Source of the DNA: Candidatus Dadabacteria bacterium UBA2774
Lineage (GTDB): Bacteria > Desulfobacterota_D > UBA1144 > Nemesobacterales > UBA2774
Length of the DNA: 15,306 nucleotides
Assembly (NCBI GenBank): GCA_002352485.1
Contig: DEIM01000205.1
Span: 1 to 15,306 of the forward strand
Direction of reading: 5' to 3'
Position numbers and translations under genes: made by a program. How positions within the stretch are numbered: the first letter of the stretch is position 1; every line of letters begins with the position of its first letter. The notes beneath the pieces were generated by a model that saw only the letters and a program-made list of their open reading frames with translations, was not told the origin of the DNA and searched no databases. Of the stretch, positions 1 to 7,028 are shown piece after piece.

Positions 1-375
1 GCTAAGCTCCTCTTCGAGCACGTATTGAAAGGTATCTTCAATTGCGACCCCCCAGCCAAACGTAAGGGAATCTCCGAGGAATACCATCCTGTATTCGTCC
101 CCTTTCTCGATGGAATACTCTTTGTCCCTATGCCCGTCAGAGTTAATGGACACGTTTACGTCCATAAGCTCCTTCTCGCTCCCTGGTTTGTGCACGTGCC
201 CTATTTTGGGATTCTGAGAGTCCTCCTTAACGCTCATAGCGTAGCGGGTCATCTCTATGTCGTACACGGTATTGTAGTGCAAGTACACCCTGATCAGAGC
301 TTCACAAATAGCAAATAGGACTACTATTAATATCAATATTGCCAGAAGATTTTTCAGTAACCTAGAGGTATTCAA
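1..375 (-). CDS. SGNH/GDSL-family hydrolase, membrane-anchored, N-terminal part (cut by window edge)
   Basis: The first 125 residues of a protein that continues beyond base 1. Residues about 6-24 form one hydrophobic segment after a short Arg/Lys-containing head, which suggests a signal anchor with the enzyme in the periplasm. Residues 98-109 read VFLGDSLTFGWG, the block I of SGNH hydrolases with the nucleophile Ser103; the preceding IN-S-DG-R pattern is common in this family. Later catalytic blocks lie outside the window. The start is taken as TTG at 375 because an AGGTG sits 8 nt upstream, the hydrophobic segment follows at once, and the frame is closed by an upstream stop with no ATG between. 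Family members act as esterases, lipases or polysaccharide O-acyl esterases/transferases; the substrate cannot be read here. It lies downstream of another SGNH gene on the same strand. Confidence 0.8.
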   Translation of the reverse strand, partial: MNTSRLLKNLLAILILIVVLFAICEALIRVYLHYNTVYDIEMTRYAMSVKEDSQNPKIGHVHKPGSEKELMDVNVSINSDGHRDKEYSIEKGDEYRMVFLGDSLTFGWGVAIEDTFQYVLEEELS

Positions 376-390
376 TATAATTTCACCTGA

Positions 391-404
391 AAGCCCGCGG
401 GCTT
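391..404. promoter_or_regulatory. 14-bp perfect palindrome before the partial SGNH gene
   Basis: AAGCCCGCGGGCTT is its own reverse complement. On the minus strand it ends only a few bases before the AGGTG ribosome site of the partial hydrolase gene. It could be an operator or a hairpin that hides the ribosome site. It has no adjoining T run, so it is a poor terminator. The rest of 376-642 shows no gene. Confidence 0.35.
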
Positions 405-642
405 AATATCCGTTTTTGATTCGCATTTGTAATTTGATTATATTTAAAACCGGTATTTACGAGGCAATATAATACCTAAACGGGAAAGAATTTAAAAACC
501 TGTGGAGAATATAGCTGTGTTTAGTAAATAGTAATGTGTGATCCTCTACAAATCCCCGGGCTAAGATATCACACCTGTCCTCTGCCTATAAATATTACAG
601 ACGGCCCGGTTTTCTAATCCTGCTCTGAGTGCGGGAACCCTT

Positions 643-1698
643 TTACCGGTCTTTCAACCACCCTAGCTTCTCAAGAGCTATATAAACCTCGTAGGCTACA
701 ATACGCGTTCCCGAAGCGTTAGGGTGCACAAAGTCGTACTCGCTGTAAGAAGACCCGGCGAATTTTTTCATGGCCCCGGCAGTATCCACAATGTCCACTC
801 CGTGGTCCCTGGCTGTATCCGATAATATTTCCTGATACCCGCCGTGCTTTTCATGAAACTCGGCGAGCGTCTCCACACCGTAATAATTTGTAAGATACAT
901 CTCCTGGCGATTAAGCCCGGTCTCTGAATCTCTCAGTGGATAGTCTACGAACAGCAAATCTATTCCGCGCTTCTCTGAAGCCTCTATTATCCGTTCCAGG
1001 TTCGCTCCGAACTCCTCATGCGATACTACGTTTTTATCGCCTGCAACGCTCTTACTTACGAGTTTTCTGTCCAACCAAGCAGCAAGACGCACAAGGCGCG
1101 ACTCGGGCCAGCGGTACATCAGGCTCCCAATTATAAAGCCCGGCGGTTCTTTTATGTAATATGCCCTGAAGAATTCATTCCCCAGGTGTGCTATGTCGTT
1201 AAACCCGGTGCGCGCGATAATGATATCGGGCTCAAGCTTAAGCACCTTGGTCATTAACTGGCGGAGCGTATGAGCGGATGTATAGCCCACGACTCCCGCG
1301 TTTATAACCTCTAAGTTCCCATAACCATGCTGTTTTAGTATAGTGCCGAGCTCCTCCGGATAGCTGTCCCAGTTACGTCTCGCCCTCGCACCGAACCACA
1401 CGCCGAACGTGCCTGAGTCTCCTATGCATACTATGCGGATAGTGCCTGTAGGCTTTACCGGGTTAATCTCCTCTCCACGAAAGCCTTGTGAGTTTATTCG
1501 GAAGTTATTATTCTCAAACCCTGCCGAGTTAGCCCACCCGAGTATCGGGTCTGTCACCACCCACGGCCACACCGTGCTCCTGGGGCTGCTCTGAAGAAAC
1601 TCAGGCGGCGTTGTAAGACGCAGCAGGCCTTCTGTAATGAACAAGACCGCTACAACAGCCGCTATGGTTAGGATTGCTTTTTTTATCCGCGATGACAT
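643..1698 (-). CDS. SGNH/GDSL-family hydrolase, membrane-anchored, complete
   Basis: A 351-residue protein with all the SGNH catalytic landmarks. Residues about 8-22 are a hydrophobic signal anchor after a basic head. Block I is IGDSGTFG (nucleophile Ser95), block II has Gly135 in NAG, block III is GFND (Gly165, Asn167), and block V is DFVHP (Asp322, His325). The complete Ser-Gly-Asn-His set indicates an active serine esterase or acyl hydrolase facing the periplasm. GFRGEE before block I resembles envelope polysaccharide-modifying members, but the substrate is unknown. No Shine-Dalgarno sequence is seen before the ATG. A TATAAT (1713-1708, minus strand) stands just upstream, so the message may have almost no leader. 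The partial hydrolase lies 267 nt downstream, suggesting a tandem pair rather than one tight operon. Confidence 0.85.
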   Translation of the reverse strand: MSSRIKKAILTIAAVVAVLFITEGLLRLTTPPEFLQSSPRSTVWPWVVTDPILGWANSAGFENNNFRINSQGFRGEEINPVKPTGTIRIVCIGDSGTFGVWFGARARRNWDSYPEELGTILKQHGYGNLEVINAGVVGYTSAHTLRQLMTKVLKLEPDIIIARTGFNDIAHLGNEFFRAYYIKEPPGFIIGSLMYRWPESRLVRLAAWLDRKLVSKSVAGDKNVVSHEEFGANLERIIEASEKRGIDLLFVDYPLRDSETGLNRQEMYLTNYYGVETLAEFHEKHGGYQEILSDTARDHGVDIVDTAGAMKKFAGSSYSEYDFVHPNASGTRIVAYEVYIALEKLGWLKDR

Positions 1699-1879
1699 GG
1701 AAAGATTATTATACTCTTTTCTTTATAATCACAAATCTACCTCTCCTATATTGCACTCAGACCATAATCTTTCTCAAAAAAAGCCCTTTAACTTTTCATT
1801 GTAATGCGCTATGATATTTGCAACTTATCTTATGTTTACCTCGTCAGTATCAAATGTATCAAATCAGAATTCAAAAAGT

Positions 1880-1884
1880 AGGAG
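1880..1884 (+). promoter_or_regulatory. Ribosome binding site that fixes a CTG start
   Basis: AGGAG lies 7 nt before CTG at 1892. The next in-frame codons upstream are TAT and then TAA, so no ATG, GTG or TTG is available ahead of the signal peptide. This is the evidence for the unusual start of the following gene. Confidence 0.55.
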
Positions 1885-1891
1885 ATAATAT

Positions 1892-2419
1892 CTGAAGATC
1901 ACGGCAAGTTATAAAACAGCGTTCATAGCAGCATTAATAATTTTAGGATCGGCATTTACTCTATCAGATACAGCAAAAGCGGAAGGGCCGGTTGAGGTTT
2001 GTTTTATCAAGATAGTGAAGCTCGCAAACCCCGGGGGCGACACCGAGTTTGATTTTACTGTCGATGGGGATGAAGGTGACGGTTTCGAGTTCACGTTAAC
2101 CAGCCCTGAGAACCCTTCGAGGACAATAGTTTTCAGCCCGGCAGAAATCATCACGGTAACAGAACAAGTACCCGAAGGATGGGAGCTCGACCGCATCAGG
2201 TGCCATGGCAGCGGTATCTCGATGACTGAAGTGGAAAACGGCCGCGGGTTTGATTGCAACATGCCCGAATCACAGGCCACTTGCGTGTTTGAGAACCTAA
2301 ACCCCAACTTGGTCGCAGTCCCTGCACTTTCAACTTGGGGAACGGCGGCTGCGGCAATTGTACTTATTCTGGCAGCTATATATTTTCTTAGAAGAAAATC
2401 CGCTGTGAAAAACGCCTGA
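1892..2419 (+). CDS. Exported prealbumin-fold-like protein with IPTL-CTERM-type sorting signal
   Basis: The frame is open from CTG 1892, giving 175 residues. Starting at the first in-frame GTG (2015) would discard an obvious signal peptide (about residues 1-30, ending T-AKA). A well-spaced AGGAG supports the CTG. The middle (about 35-135) has FDFTVDGDEGD, then VTEQVPEGWEL and a closing CVFEN, the layout of prealbumin-like/SpaA-type beta domains; it has four Cys. The last 33 residues form a tripartite sorting signal: VPALSTWG (143-150), a hydrophobic stretch, then RRK. This matches the IPTLxxWG motif of IPTL-CTERM proteins, which are associated with exosortase H. The protein is therefore probably processed and attached at the cell surface; its role is unknown. 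CTG could also be a miscalled ATG. Confidence 0.7.
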   Translation: MKITASYKTAFIAALIILGSAFTLSDTAKAEGPVEVCFIKIVKLANPGGDTEFDFTVDGDEGDGFEFTLTSPENPSRTIVFSPAEIITVTEQVPEGWELDRIRCHGSGISMTEVENGRGFDCNMPESQATCVFENLNPNLVAVPALSTWGTAAAAIVLILAAIYFLRRKSAVKNA

Positions 2420-2429
2420 TTGAATTATC

Positions 2430-2924
2430 TTAAAACTTCTTTGAGAAATACGCGAAAGGCGGCACAAGGATACCAAGAGTTTTTTCGTCTTTTGTTGTTA
2501 TGCTCGGTACAGCTTTGAGTATATCACCCGCTTTAAGTGAGTCCGATTCATACTCAGACACTTCACTATCGAGTCCGCCTACGCCCAAGTCCTCTTCCGT
2601 AGCGTAGGTGCTGTCGTCCTCAGGCTCGTTGCTGTCCAACTTTCCTATTTCAAATCCGTCAATGCTAAACAGCGCACTACCTGAATCAAAGAACTGCACA
2701 GTCGTTTTAAAAAGATTTTCCTTGTTATATATTGTGGGAAGCGCAATCTCAGGCTCTAGCTCAGGGAGTCCGAAGTCAAATACAAACTCTGCGCACTCCT
2801 TACCGTTCTCACTTGCGTACGCTACGCGGGGCTCAAAACCCACTGTCAGCGTCAATACTGCCAGGTAGCTCAGAAAAGCCCATTTTGTCAGCTCCATAAT
2901 ATTTGTAACTGTTGTTTTACTCAT
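2430..2924 (-). CDS. Exported acidic protein of unknown function
   Basis: I do not recognise this 164-residue protein. It begins with a signal peptide: Lys near the N-terminus, a hydrophobic core (about 12-29), and a likely cleavage after VAYA. The mature part is acidic, with a stretch rich in Asp/Glu/Ser (LDSNEPEDDSTYATEEDLG) followed by more acidic and Ser residues. It contains one Cys in the mature part. Two Met codons are close together (2930 and 2924). The GAGG on the minus strand lies only 2 nt before the first but 8 nt before the second, so 2924 is chosen. It converges on the IPTL-type gene, with 10 nt between the two stop codons. The ends are supported by the open frame and signal peptide, not by a known family. 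Confidence 0.6.
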   Translation of the reverse strand: MSKTTVTNIMELTKWAFLSYLAVLTLTVGFEPRVAYASENGKECAEFVFDFGLPELEPEIALPTIYNKENLFKTTVQFFDSGSALFSIDGFEIGKLDSNEPEDDSTYATEEDLGVGGLDSEVSEYESDSLKAGDILKAVPSITTKDEKTLGILVPPFAYFSKKF

Positions 2925-3097
2925 ATTCATGACCTCTACCTATATGATATGAATACGGCATAAAAAGATTCAACAAACCCGTACCGGACTGCCATGAACC
3001 CCTTAGAATTCACTCATCAAAGACCCGCTTAAAACGAGCATAATGAGGAATAAAAACGGTGGATATGCGTTAGTATATAGGTTAAAATGGGAATAGT

Positions 3098-3138
3098 TTG
3101 TATATACAATCTTCACAATTCCTTAACTAAAGTTTAGT
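3098..3138. promoter_or_regulatory. Two palindromes upstream of the beta-propeller gene
   Basis: TTGTATATACAA (3098-3109) is a perfect 12-bp palindrome. ACTAAAGTTTAGT (3126-3138) is a 13-bp palindrome with a central G, followed at 3141 by TATAGT, which could be a -10 element. They are the only clear structure in the 296-nt gap before the propeller gene and may be regulator sites. Chance AT-rich palindromes cannot be excluded. Confidence 0.3.
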
Positions 3139-3226
3139 ACTATAGTCAAAGGGGTATTGTGCGGATATGGCTTGAGAGAGAAGCCGGTAGGTTTGTGTTT
3201 ACAAATTAAATATCGGAGGTGTAAGG

Positions 3227-4270
3227 ATGATTAGTGGAAGATTCTATAATTTCCGCAGTTCAGTTTTACATTTGTGCTTGGCTCTTGTCATCGTATTTTC
3301 AGCAACTGGAGCCGCTCTTGCGTCGGGGCTAATAATTAACAGCTTCAATAACGATAGAGCGCTTGAGTATGACCCTTTAACAGGTGAATTCGTAAAATCG
3401 TTCACCCAGTTCGGGCTCGTGATGCCTGAGAGTATCTTCATTAACGGACGAGAAGACACTTTTATCAGCAGCGCCGGCACTGACGAAATTCTTGTCTATG
3501 CAGGTCCTACAGGGGCGCTGATTGACGTTTTTGTAACGGCTGGCTCAGGCGGGCTTGATTTCCCGACGGATTTTGAGTTCGGCCCTGGTGGAGATCTCTA
3601 CGTCGCGAGCTTCGAAACGGACGAGATACTTCGCTACAACGGTAACACCGGTGATTTTATTGAAGCCTTTGTTACTGCGGGCTCAGGCGGTCTGGAAGGC
3701 CCCACCGCTCTTGTTTTCACCAACAACAAACTGCTTGTAGCGAGCCAGGATACAAACGAGGTGCTTGAATATAATTCCTCAACCGGGGATTTCGTACAAG
3801 TACTCGTAGCAGCAGGTTCAGGAGGCCTCAGCTCTCCCGATTCGCTCCTTATACATAATAACAACCTGTTGGTAGCAAGTTTTGACACAGACGAAGTGCT
3901 TAACTACAACAGAGGAAACGGGGCGTTTTTAGGCGCCTTCATTTCGGCAGGCTCAGGTGGTCTTGACGGTCCCACATGCTTAAGCCGAGGGCAGCAAGGC
4001 GGCGGACAGGTATTTGTCTGCAGCTTTAACTCAGACCAAGTGCTTGAGTACTCAAGGACTAACGGGGCGTTTATAAGAGAATTTATCACCGCGGGCTCGG
4101 GAACGCTCGACGGTCCGACAGGTATGGCTTTCAAACCCGGCGTTTTCTCAAACAGTGACTGCTCACTTGCTCAGGCAGGCGAAGAGTACTCGTTCCCATA
4201 CCTATTACTCTTAGTTCCGTTTTTATTTATTGCGGTAAGAAGGTTAATAGCTTCAGGATCAAGAGCTTAA
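3227..4270 (+). CDS. Secreted six-unit beta-propeller protein with Cys-type C-terminal anchor
   Basis: A 347-residue protein preceded by a strong GGAGGTG ribosome site. Residues 1-32 are a signal peptide ending ALA. Six repeat units of about 45 residues follow (about 38-305). The repeating pattern is SF-TDEVL-YN, a TG-F turn, then AGSGGL-GPT and a hydrophobic strand ending L-VAS, the layout of NHL/YncE-like beta-propeller blades. The C-terminus is tripartite: Cys312 in DCSLAQ, a hydrophobic segment (about 323-337), then RR. This resembles Cys-containing sorting tails such as MYXO-CTERM, but I cannot assign a named class. It is unlike the VPALSTWG tail of the neighbour at 1892. Likely a surface protein; no catalytic residues or ligand can be inferred. 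Confidence 0.75.
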   Translation: MISGRFYNFRSSVLHLCLALVIVFSATGAALASGLIINSFNNDRALEYDPLTGEFVKSFTQFGLVMPESIFINGREDTFISSAGTDEILVYAGPTGALIDVFVTAGSGGLDFPTDFEFGPGGDLYVASFETDEILRYNGNTGDFIEAFVTAGSGGLEGPTALVFTNNKLLVASQDTNEVLEYNSSTGDFVQVLVAAGSGGLSSPDSLLIHNNNLLVASFDTDEVLNYNRGNGAFLGAFISAGSGGLDGPTCLSRGQQGGGQVFVCSFNSDQVLEYSRTNGAFIREFITAGSGTLDGPTGMAFKPGVFSNSDCSLAQAGEEYSFPYLLLLVPFLFIAVRRLIASGSRA

Positions 4271-4286
4271 TTTAAAAATTCAATCA

Positions 4287-4313
4287 GGGGGAGCCATATG
4301 GTTCCCCCTCTTT
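4287..4313 (+). terminator. Rho-independent terminator after the propeller gene
   Basis: GGGGGAGCC (4287-4295) pairs with GGTTCCCCC (4300-4308) around the 4-nt loop ATAT, with one G-T pair. It is followed by CTCTTT, a short T-rich tail. It lies 16 nt after the stop codon. Confidence 0.75.
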
Positions 4314-4352
4314 ACAAATTTAGCATAGGTAGTAGGCTGGGATTCGATTAAA

Positions 4353-4532
4353 TCACCCGAAGGGTGAACAGTTTCCGACATACATAAATAGCGTATAGAA
4401 AGTTAATTAGGATGGCGTTAAGAACCTTATACGGGATGTGGTGGAATTATAAGGTTCCGCCAGAATAATGAACTTTTAGCGTAATTTATGTCCAGTCGGT
4501 GATTTTTGCTTCTTTTGATCACTCAAAAGAAG
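4353..4532. repeat. Hairpin-rich modular intergenic repeat, copy A
   Basis: This block fills most of the gap between the propeller terminator and the next gene; no coding sequence is seen. It contains TTCCGACATACATAAA (4373-4388) and a 20-mer beginning GTCCAGTCGG (4490-4509), both repeated exactly near 14.3-14.4 kb. It has three perfect hairpins: TCACCC-GAA-GGGTGA (4353-4367), GAACCTTATA with TATAAGGTTC (4422-4431 and 4448-4457, 16-nt loop), and CTTCTTTTGA-TCAC-TCAAAAGAAG (4509-4532). This suggests a structured dispersed repeat, possibly a non-autonomous mobile element or transcribed RNA. Confidence 0.6.
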
Positions 4533-4593
4533 ATAATGTTCAATTTATCTATTCTACAGGACACCTATCAGTCGTATCTTTTAGGAAAAACAA

Positions 4594-5061
4594 TCACTCC
4601 TGAGTCTTCAAATACTCATTAAGCGTCAGTTTCAAAAACAACGTGTATGAGCCAAACTCCTCGGGCAGCCCGCCCTCGAGTACCCGCGCCTTAAAAGTAA
4701 TACTGTTCAATGTTGCCGTGGGCTCGGACAGCTCGACAACAGCTCCTGAAGAGCCCTTATCGCTCAGTACAGAAAGCGTGCCGTTCGGAGGGTCTTTCTG
4801 AAAAATCTGCGCGTTATTGTTCCACACTTCCACGAATGTTTTAACAAAGAAATGTCCATACCCTCTATCTACACCGAGTGAGAAAAAAGACACTATTGGC
4901 ACACCGTTAAGTGTGACCTTCCCGTCTTTAAGCGATCCTGTGTCACCGCTCAGTACAAACTGGTAACTGTGGGAATCGTCTATTACGTGCTCTGCCAATG
5001 TCGGCAGTGTGAGAAAGCTAAGTATTACAAATGTCAGGACTAAAGACCTTATATGGCGCAT
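4594..5061 (-). CDS. Exported protein of unknown function, Cys-free
   Basis: I do not recognise this 155-residue protein. The N-terminus MRHIRSLVLTFV and the following hydrophobic core to LPTLA form a standard signal peptide (about 1-23). The mature part has no Cys and shows alternating polar and hydrophobic residues (SYQFVLSGDTG, KVTLNGVPIVSFF), which suggests an all-beta domain. Two Met codons compete. The ATG at 5076 overlaps a GGAGGG that lies 5 nt before the ATG at 5061, so the later start is chosen; the longer form would add only MRRVV. No sequence around it points to a partner gene. Confidence 0.6.
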   Translation of the reverse strand: MRHIRSLVLTFVILSFLTLPTLAEHVIDDSHSYQFVLSGDTGSLKDGKVTLNGVPIVSFFSLGVDRGYGHFFVKTFVEVWNNNAQIFQKDPPNGTLSVLSDKGSSGAVVELSEPTATLNSITFKARVLEGGLPEEFGSYTLFLKLTLNEYLKTQE

Positions 5062-5138
5062 AACTACCCTCCGCATTTACTTTCTCACAATCTATCACAA
5101 TCCGCTCTCGCATACAATCTCACTTTTCCTTTTCCCTC

Positions 5139-5155
5139 CCCCTTTTTCAAAGGGG
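5139..5155. repeat. Short C-rich/G-rich intergenic hairpin
   Basis: CCCCTTT, loop TTC, AAAGGGG. The arrangement matches the hairpin at 6878-6898 (CCTCCCTTT-TCC-AAAGGGAGG). Both belong to a dispersed CCTTT/AAAGG intergenic repeat type. No gene is seen nearby. Confidence 0.4.
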
Positions 5156-5248
5156 AATTGGTTGCTTTCCATAATTGAGAGGAAATGAAGTTACCTCTTG
5201 TCTCGGTGTAGTTTTAACGAAGCTGGATGGCAATACCAGGCTACAAAT

Positions 5249-5291
5249 AAAAAAACCCGTCCATACCGAATTTAATCAAAGTATGAACGGG
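5249..5291 (-). terminator. Rho-independent terminator of the Glu-Val protein gene
   Basis: Read on the minus strand, CCCGTTCATAC pairs with GTATGGACGGG (5 bp, one mismatch, 5 bp) around a 13-nt loop. It is followed at once by seven T (5256-5250). It lies about 44 nt after the stop codon at 5335. Confidence 0.8.
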
Positions 5292-5334
5292 CGTTTAATC
5301 TTTTCCTCTTTCTTGGTTAATTTTATTTAAATCT

Positions 5335-5841
5335 TTACTTAACACAAAGAGCGTGCACTTCGACGTTTATACAGTTATCCACAGCGCCGCTGTGCTCACG
5401 GTAAATAGACACATTGTACAAACCTGTCTGGGTCGCCGGGTCGTTCTTTGCGCCCTGCGAGGTCATCCTGATCTCGTCCATATCGATGGTTGATCCATCA
5501 GGAAGGAACACATACCCGCCGCTTACGGCTTTTGATCCGGGCTCACAGGGAGCGAAGAAATCAACGGACTTCCCGCTCAGCAGATTGAGCTGGCGGCTCT
5601 GTGACATTTCCATATAATGCGCGCCGCCCGCTTTAAATTCGTTTATTACGCTAGGGCCGCAAATCTGCGTGCATGGAACATCCCCGGTAGTAGTACATTC
5701 ACTTACCTCAACTACCTCAACCTCAATCACCTCAACCTCAACTTCGTGAGCAAAAGCTCCCGTCACGAGCCCCGCGCCAGAAAGCACCAACGCAAAAACA
5801 AATACAGATACCGATAATCTCACCTCTTTGATTCTCATCAT
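5335..5841 (-). CDS. Secreted protein with alternating Glu-Val N-terminus and Cys-paired domain
   Basis: A 168-residue protein of no named family that I can assign. AGGAGG 8 nt before the first ATG supports the start. Residues 1-31 are a signal peptide ending GAFA. The mature chain would then begin HEVEVEVIEVEVVEVSE (32-48), an alternating acidic/hydrophobic beta-strand-like stretch, coded by hexamer-like GAGGTT repeats at 5698-5748. Cys49, Cys57 and Cys61 follow. The C-terminal part has the pattern CEPGSKAVSGGY, later an N-V-IYR strand and a closing CINVEVHALCVK. That layout (C-x-x-G-x-K-x-x-x-G-G, then strands and a terminal Cys) is frequent in small secreted beta domains. It has its own terminator, so it is probably monocistronic. 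Confidence 0.65.
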   Translation of the reverse strand: MMRIKEVRLSVSVFVFALVLSGAGLVTGAFAHEVEVEVIEVEVVEVSECTTTGDVPCTQICGPSVINEFKAGGAHYMEMSQSRQLNLLSGKSVDFFAPCEPGSKAVSGGYVFLPDGSTIDMDEIRMTSQGAKNDPATQTGLYNVSIYREHSGAVDNCINVEVHALCVK

Positions 5842-6058
5842 ATCACCAACCTCCTTAAATGGATTTTATTGAGATACTCTCCAAACGGCAATATAGAACA
5901 CAGTGTTATGCTTCTCATATGAATCAATACGTAACATACCACCTATAAGGAAATTCTAATATATCCGTGCCTTATGTGTCAAGCTTTCATTAATAATGGA
6001 AAACACAGCCACGTGATATCAGGGGTCTGAGCAAACCTGTGCTTCTCTTTGCCCGGTT

Positions 6059-6077
6059 AAACTATTTAGGATAGTTT
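6059..6077 (+). promoter_or_regulatory. Inverted repeat before the TauE/SafE permease gene
   Basis: AAACTAT (6059-6065) and ATAGTTT (6071-6077) flank TTAGG, 12 nt before the start codon. It could be an operator or an mRNA hairpin next to the weak AGG ribosome site. Confidence 0.35.
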
Positions 6078-6089
6078 TCACAGGTAATT

Positions 6090-6836
6090 ATGGACACTGA
6101 GATCTTAGTGATAATCTACGCGACTTTCTTCGCCGCCTCTTTCGTGAAAGGCATAACAGGGCTTGGATTTGCGATACTCACTCTCCCCGTGGTCACGAGC
6201 TTCATCCCCATTCATCAGGCCATACCGCTTATACTCATCCCTTCGTTCGCGTCCAATATTATAATTATCATCCAGACCGGAAGGCTTGCTCAGAGCGTCA
6301 AGAGGTTCTGGCTCCTATATATCTCCGCGTTCCCCGGCCTTTACGTCGGTGTACATCTTCTCAGCGTCATGGGCAACCAAGTTTCCCGTATCGCGCTCGG
6401 TGCCTCTGCCATTATATATGCCGTTCTCATGCTTTTTAACATCCAGGTATCTGTGCCCAGGGGTCAGGAGAAATATTATTCCTTTCCCATAGGGCTCGCA
6501 AACGGTGTTATTAACGGCCTTACCGGCACTCAGGTAATGCCGATGCTCCCTTATCTGCTTGCGCTAAATCAGGACATGAACGGTCTCATAAACGCCATTA
6601 ACCTCGGGTTCACACTCTCGGGGATTGTGCTGATATTCTTCCTCCACACCTTTAACCTATTCGACCCCGATGTGATTGTATACTCAGTGTTTGCCATCAT
6701 ACCGGCCTCGGTGGGGATATTCCTCGGCAGCATCCTCAGGCGCCACCTTTCGGAAGAAAAATTCCGCCTCTCAGTCCTGATTCTATTAATAGTAATCGGC
6801 TCAATTATGATCCTCAGACCCTGGCTCGGCGCGTGA
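6090..6836 (+). CDS. TauE/SafE-family membrane permease (sulfite/organosulfonate exporter type)
   Basis: A 248-residue, highly hydrophobic protein with about eight membrane segments. The family hallmark is a two-fold repeat, each half opening with a glycine-rich helix. The first is SFVKGITGLGFAILTLPVV (17-35); the second is IGLANGVINGLTGTQVMP (134-151). The loop RLAQSVKRFW before the third segment and the C-terminal ILRRHLSEEKFR before the last segment also fit. Members export sulfite, sulfoacetate or other small organic anions across the inner membrane; the substrate here cannot be told from sequence. The length is typical. The gene stands alone on the plus strand and converges on the FUSC-type gene. 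The ribosome site (AGG) is weak. Confidence 0.85.
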   Translation: MDTEILVIIYATFFAASFVKGITGLGFAILTLPVVTSFIPIHQAIPLILIPSFASNIIIIIQTGRLAQSVKRFWLLYISAFPGLYVGVHLLSVMGNQVSRIALGASAIIYAVLMLFNIQVSVPRGQEKYYSFPIGLANGVINGLTGTQVMPMLPYLLALNQDMNGLINAINLGFTLSGIVLIFFLHTFNLFDPDVIVYSVFAIIPASVGIFLGSILRRHLSEEKFRLSVLILLIVIGSIMILRPWLGA

Positions 6837-6850
6837 TACCAGAGGGTCTC

Positions 6851-7012
6851 GTCATTGCGAGGTTTCATCCAGGTATTCCTCCCTTTTCCAAAGGGAGGTT
6901 AGGAGGGATTTATACTTATGTTGTCATTCTGAGGAGCAATGCGACGAAGAATCTCGTTTTGAACCCGCTCACCCTGAGGCTCTCGCTTGCCTAGCCATAG
7001 CTTTAGCGAAGG
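6851..7012. repeat. Cluster of dispersed short intergenic repeats (copy 1)
   Basis: The gap between two convergent genes holds gtcattgcga (6851), hairpin CCTCCCTTT-TCC-AAAGGGAGG (6878-6898) followed by ttaggaggga, gtcattctgaggagcaatgc (6923), ccgctcaccctgaggctctc (6965-6984) and gctttagcgaagg (7000-7012). The last two recur near 10.16-10.23 kb (19 of 22 matches over 6965-6986, and 13 of 13). Phrases like these are recognisable as short repeats scattered between genes in many bacterial genomes. Confidence 0.6.
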
Positions 7013-7028
7013 CTGGAAGGGTGAAAGT

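Noticed and set aside
25..318. 97-codon open frame on the plus strand
   Set aside because: It is the antisense shadow of the partial SGNH hydrolase, which has an anchor segment and the GDSL block.
3150..3226. Riboswitch before the propeller gene
   Set aside because: Only a 5-bp hairpin (GGCTT/AAGCC) is visible and no known riboswitch core is recognised.
4509..4532. CTTCTTTTGA/TCAAAAGAAG hairpin as a terminator of the minus-strand gene at 4594
   Set aside because: It has no T run on either side and belongs to the repeat shared with copy B.
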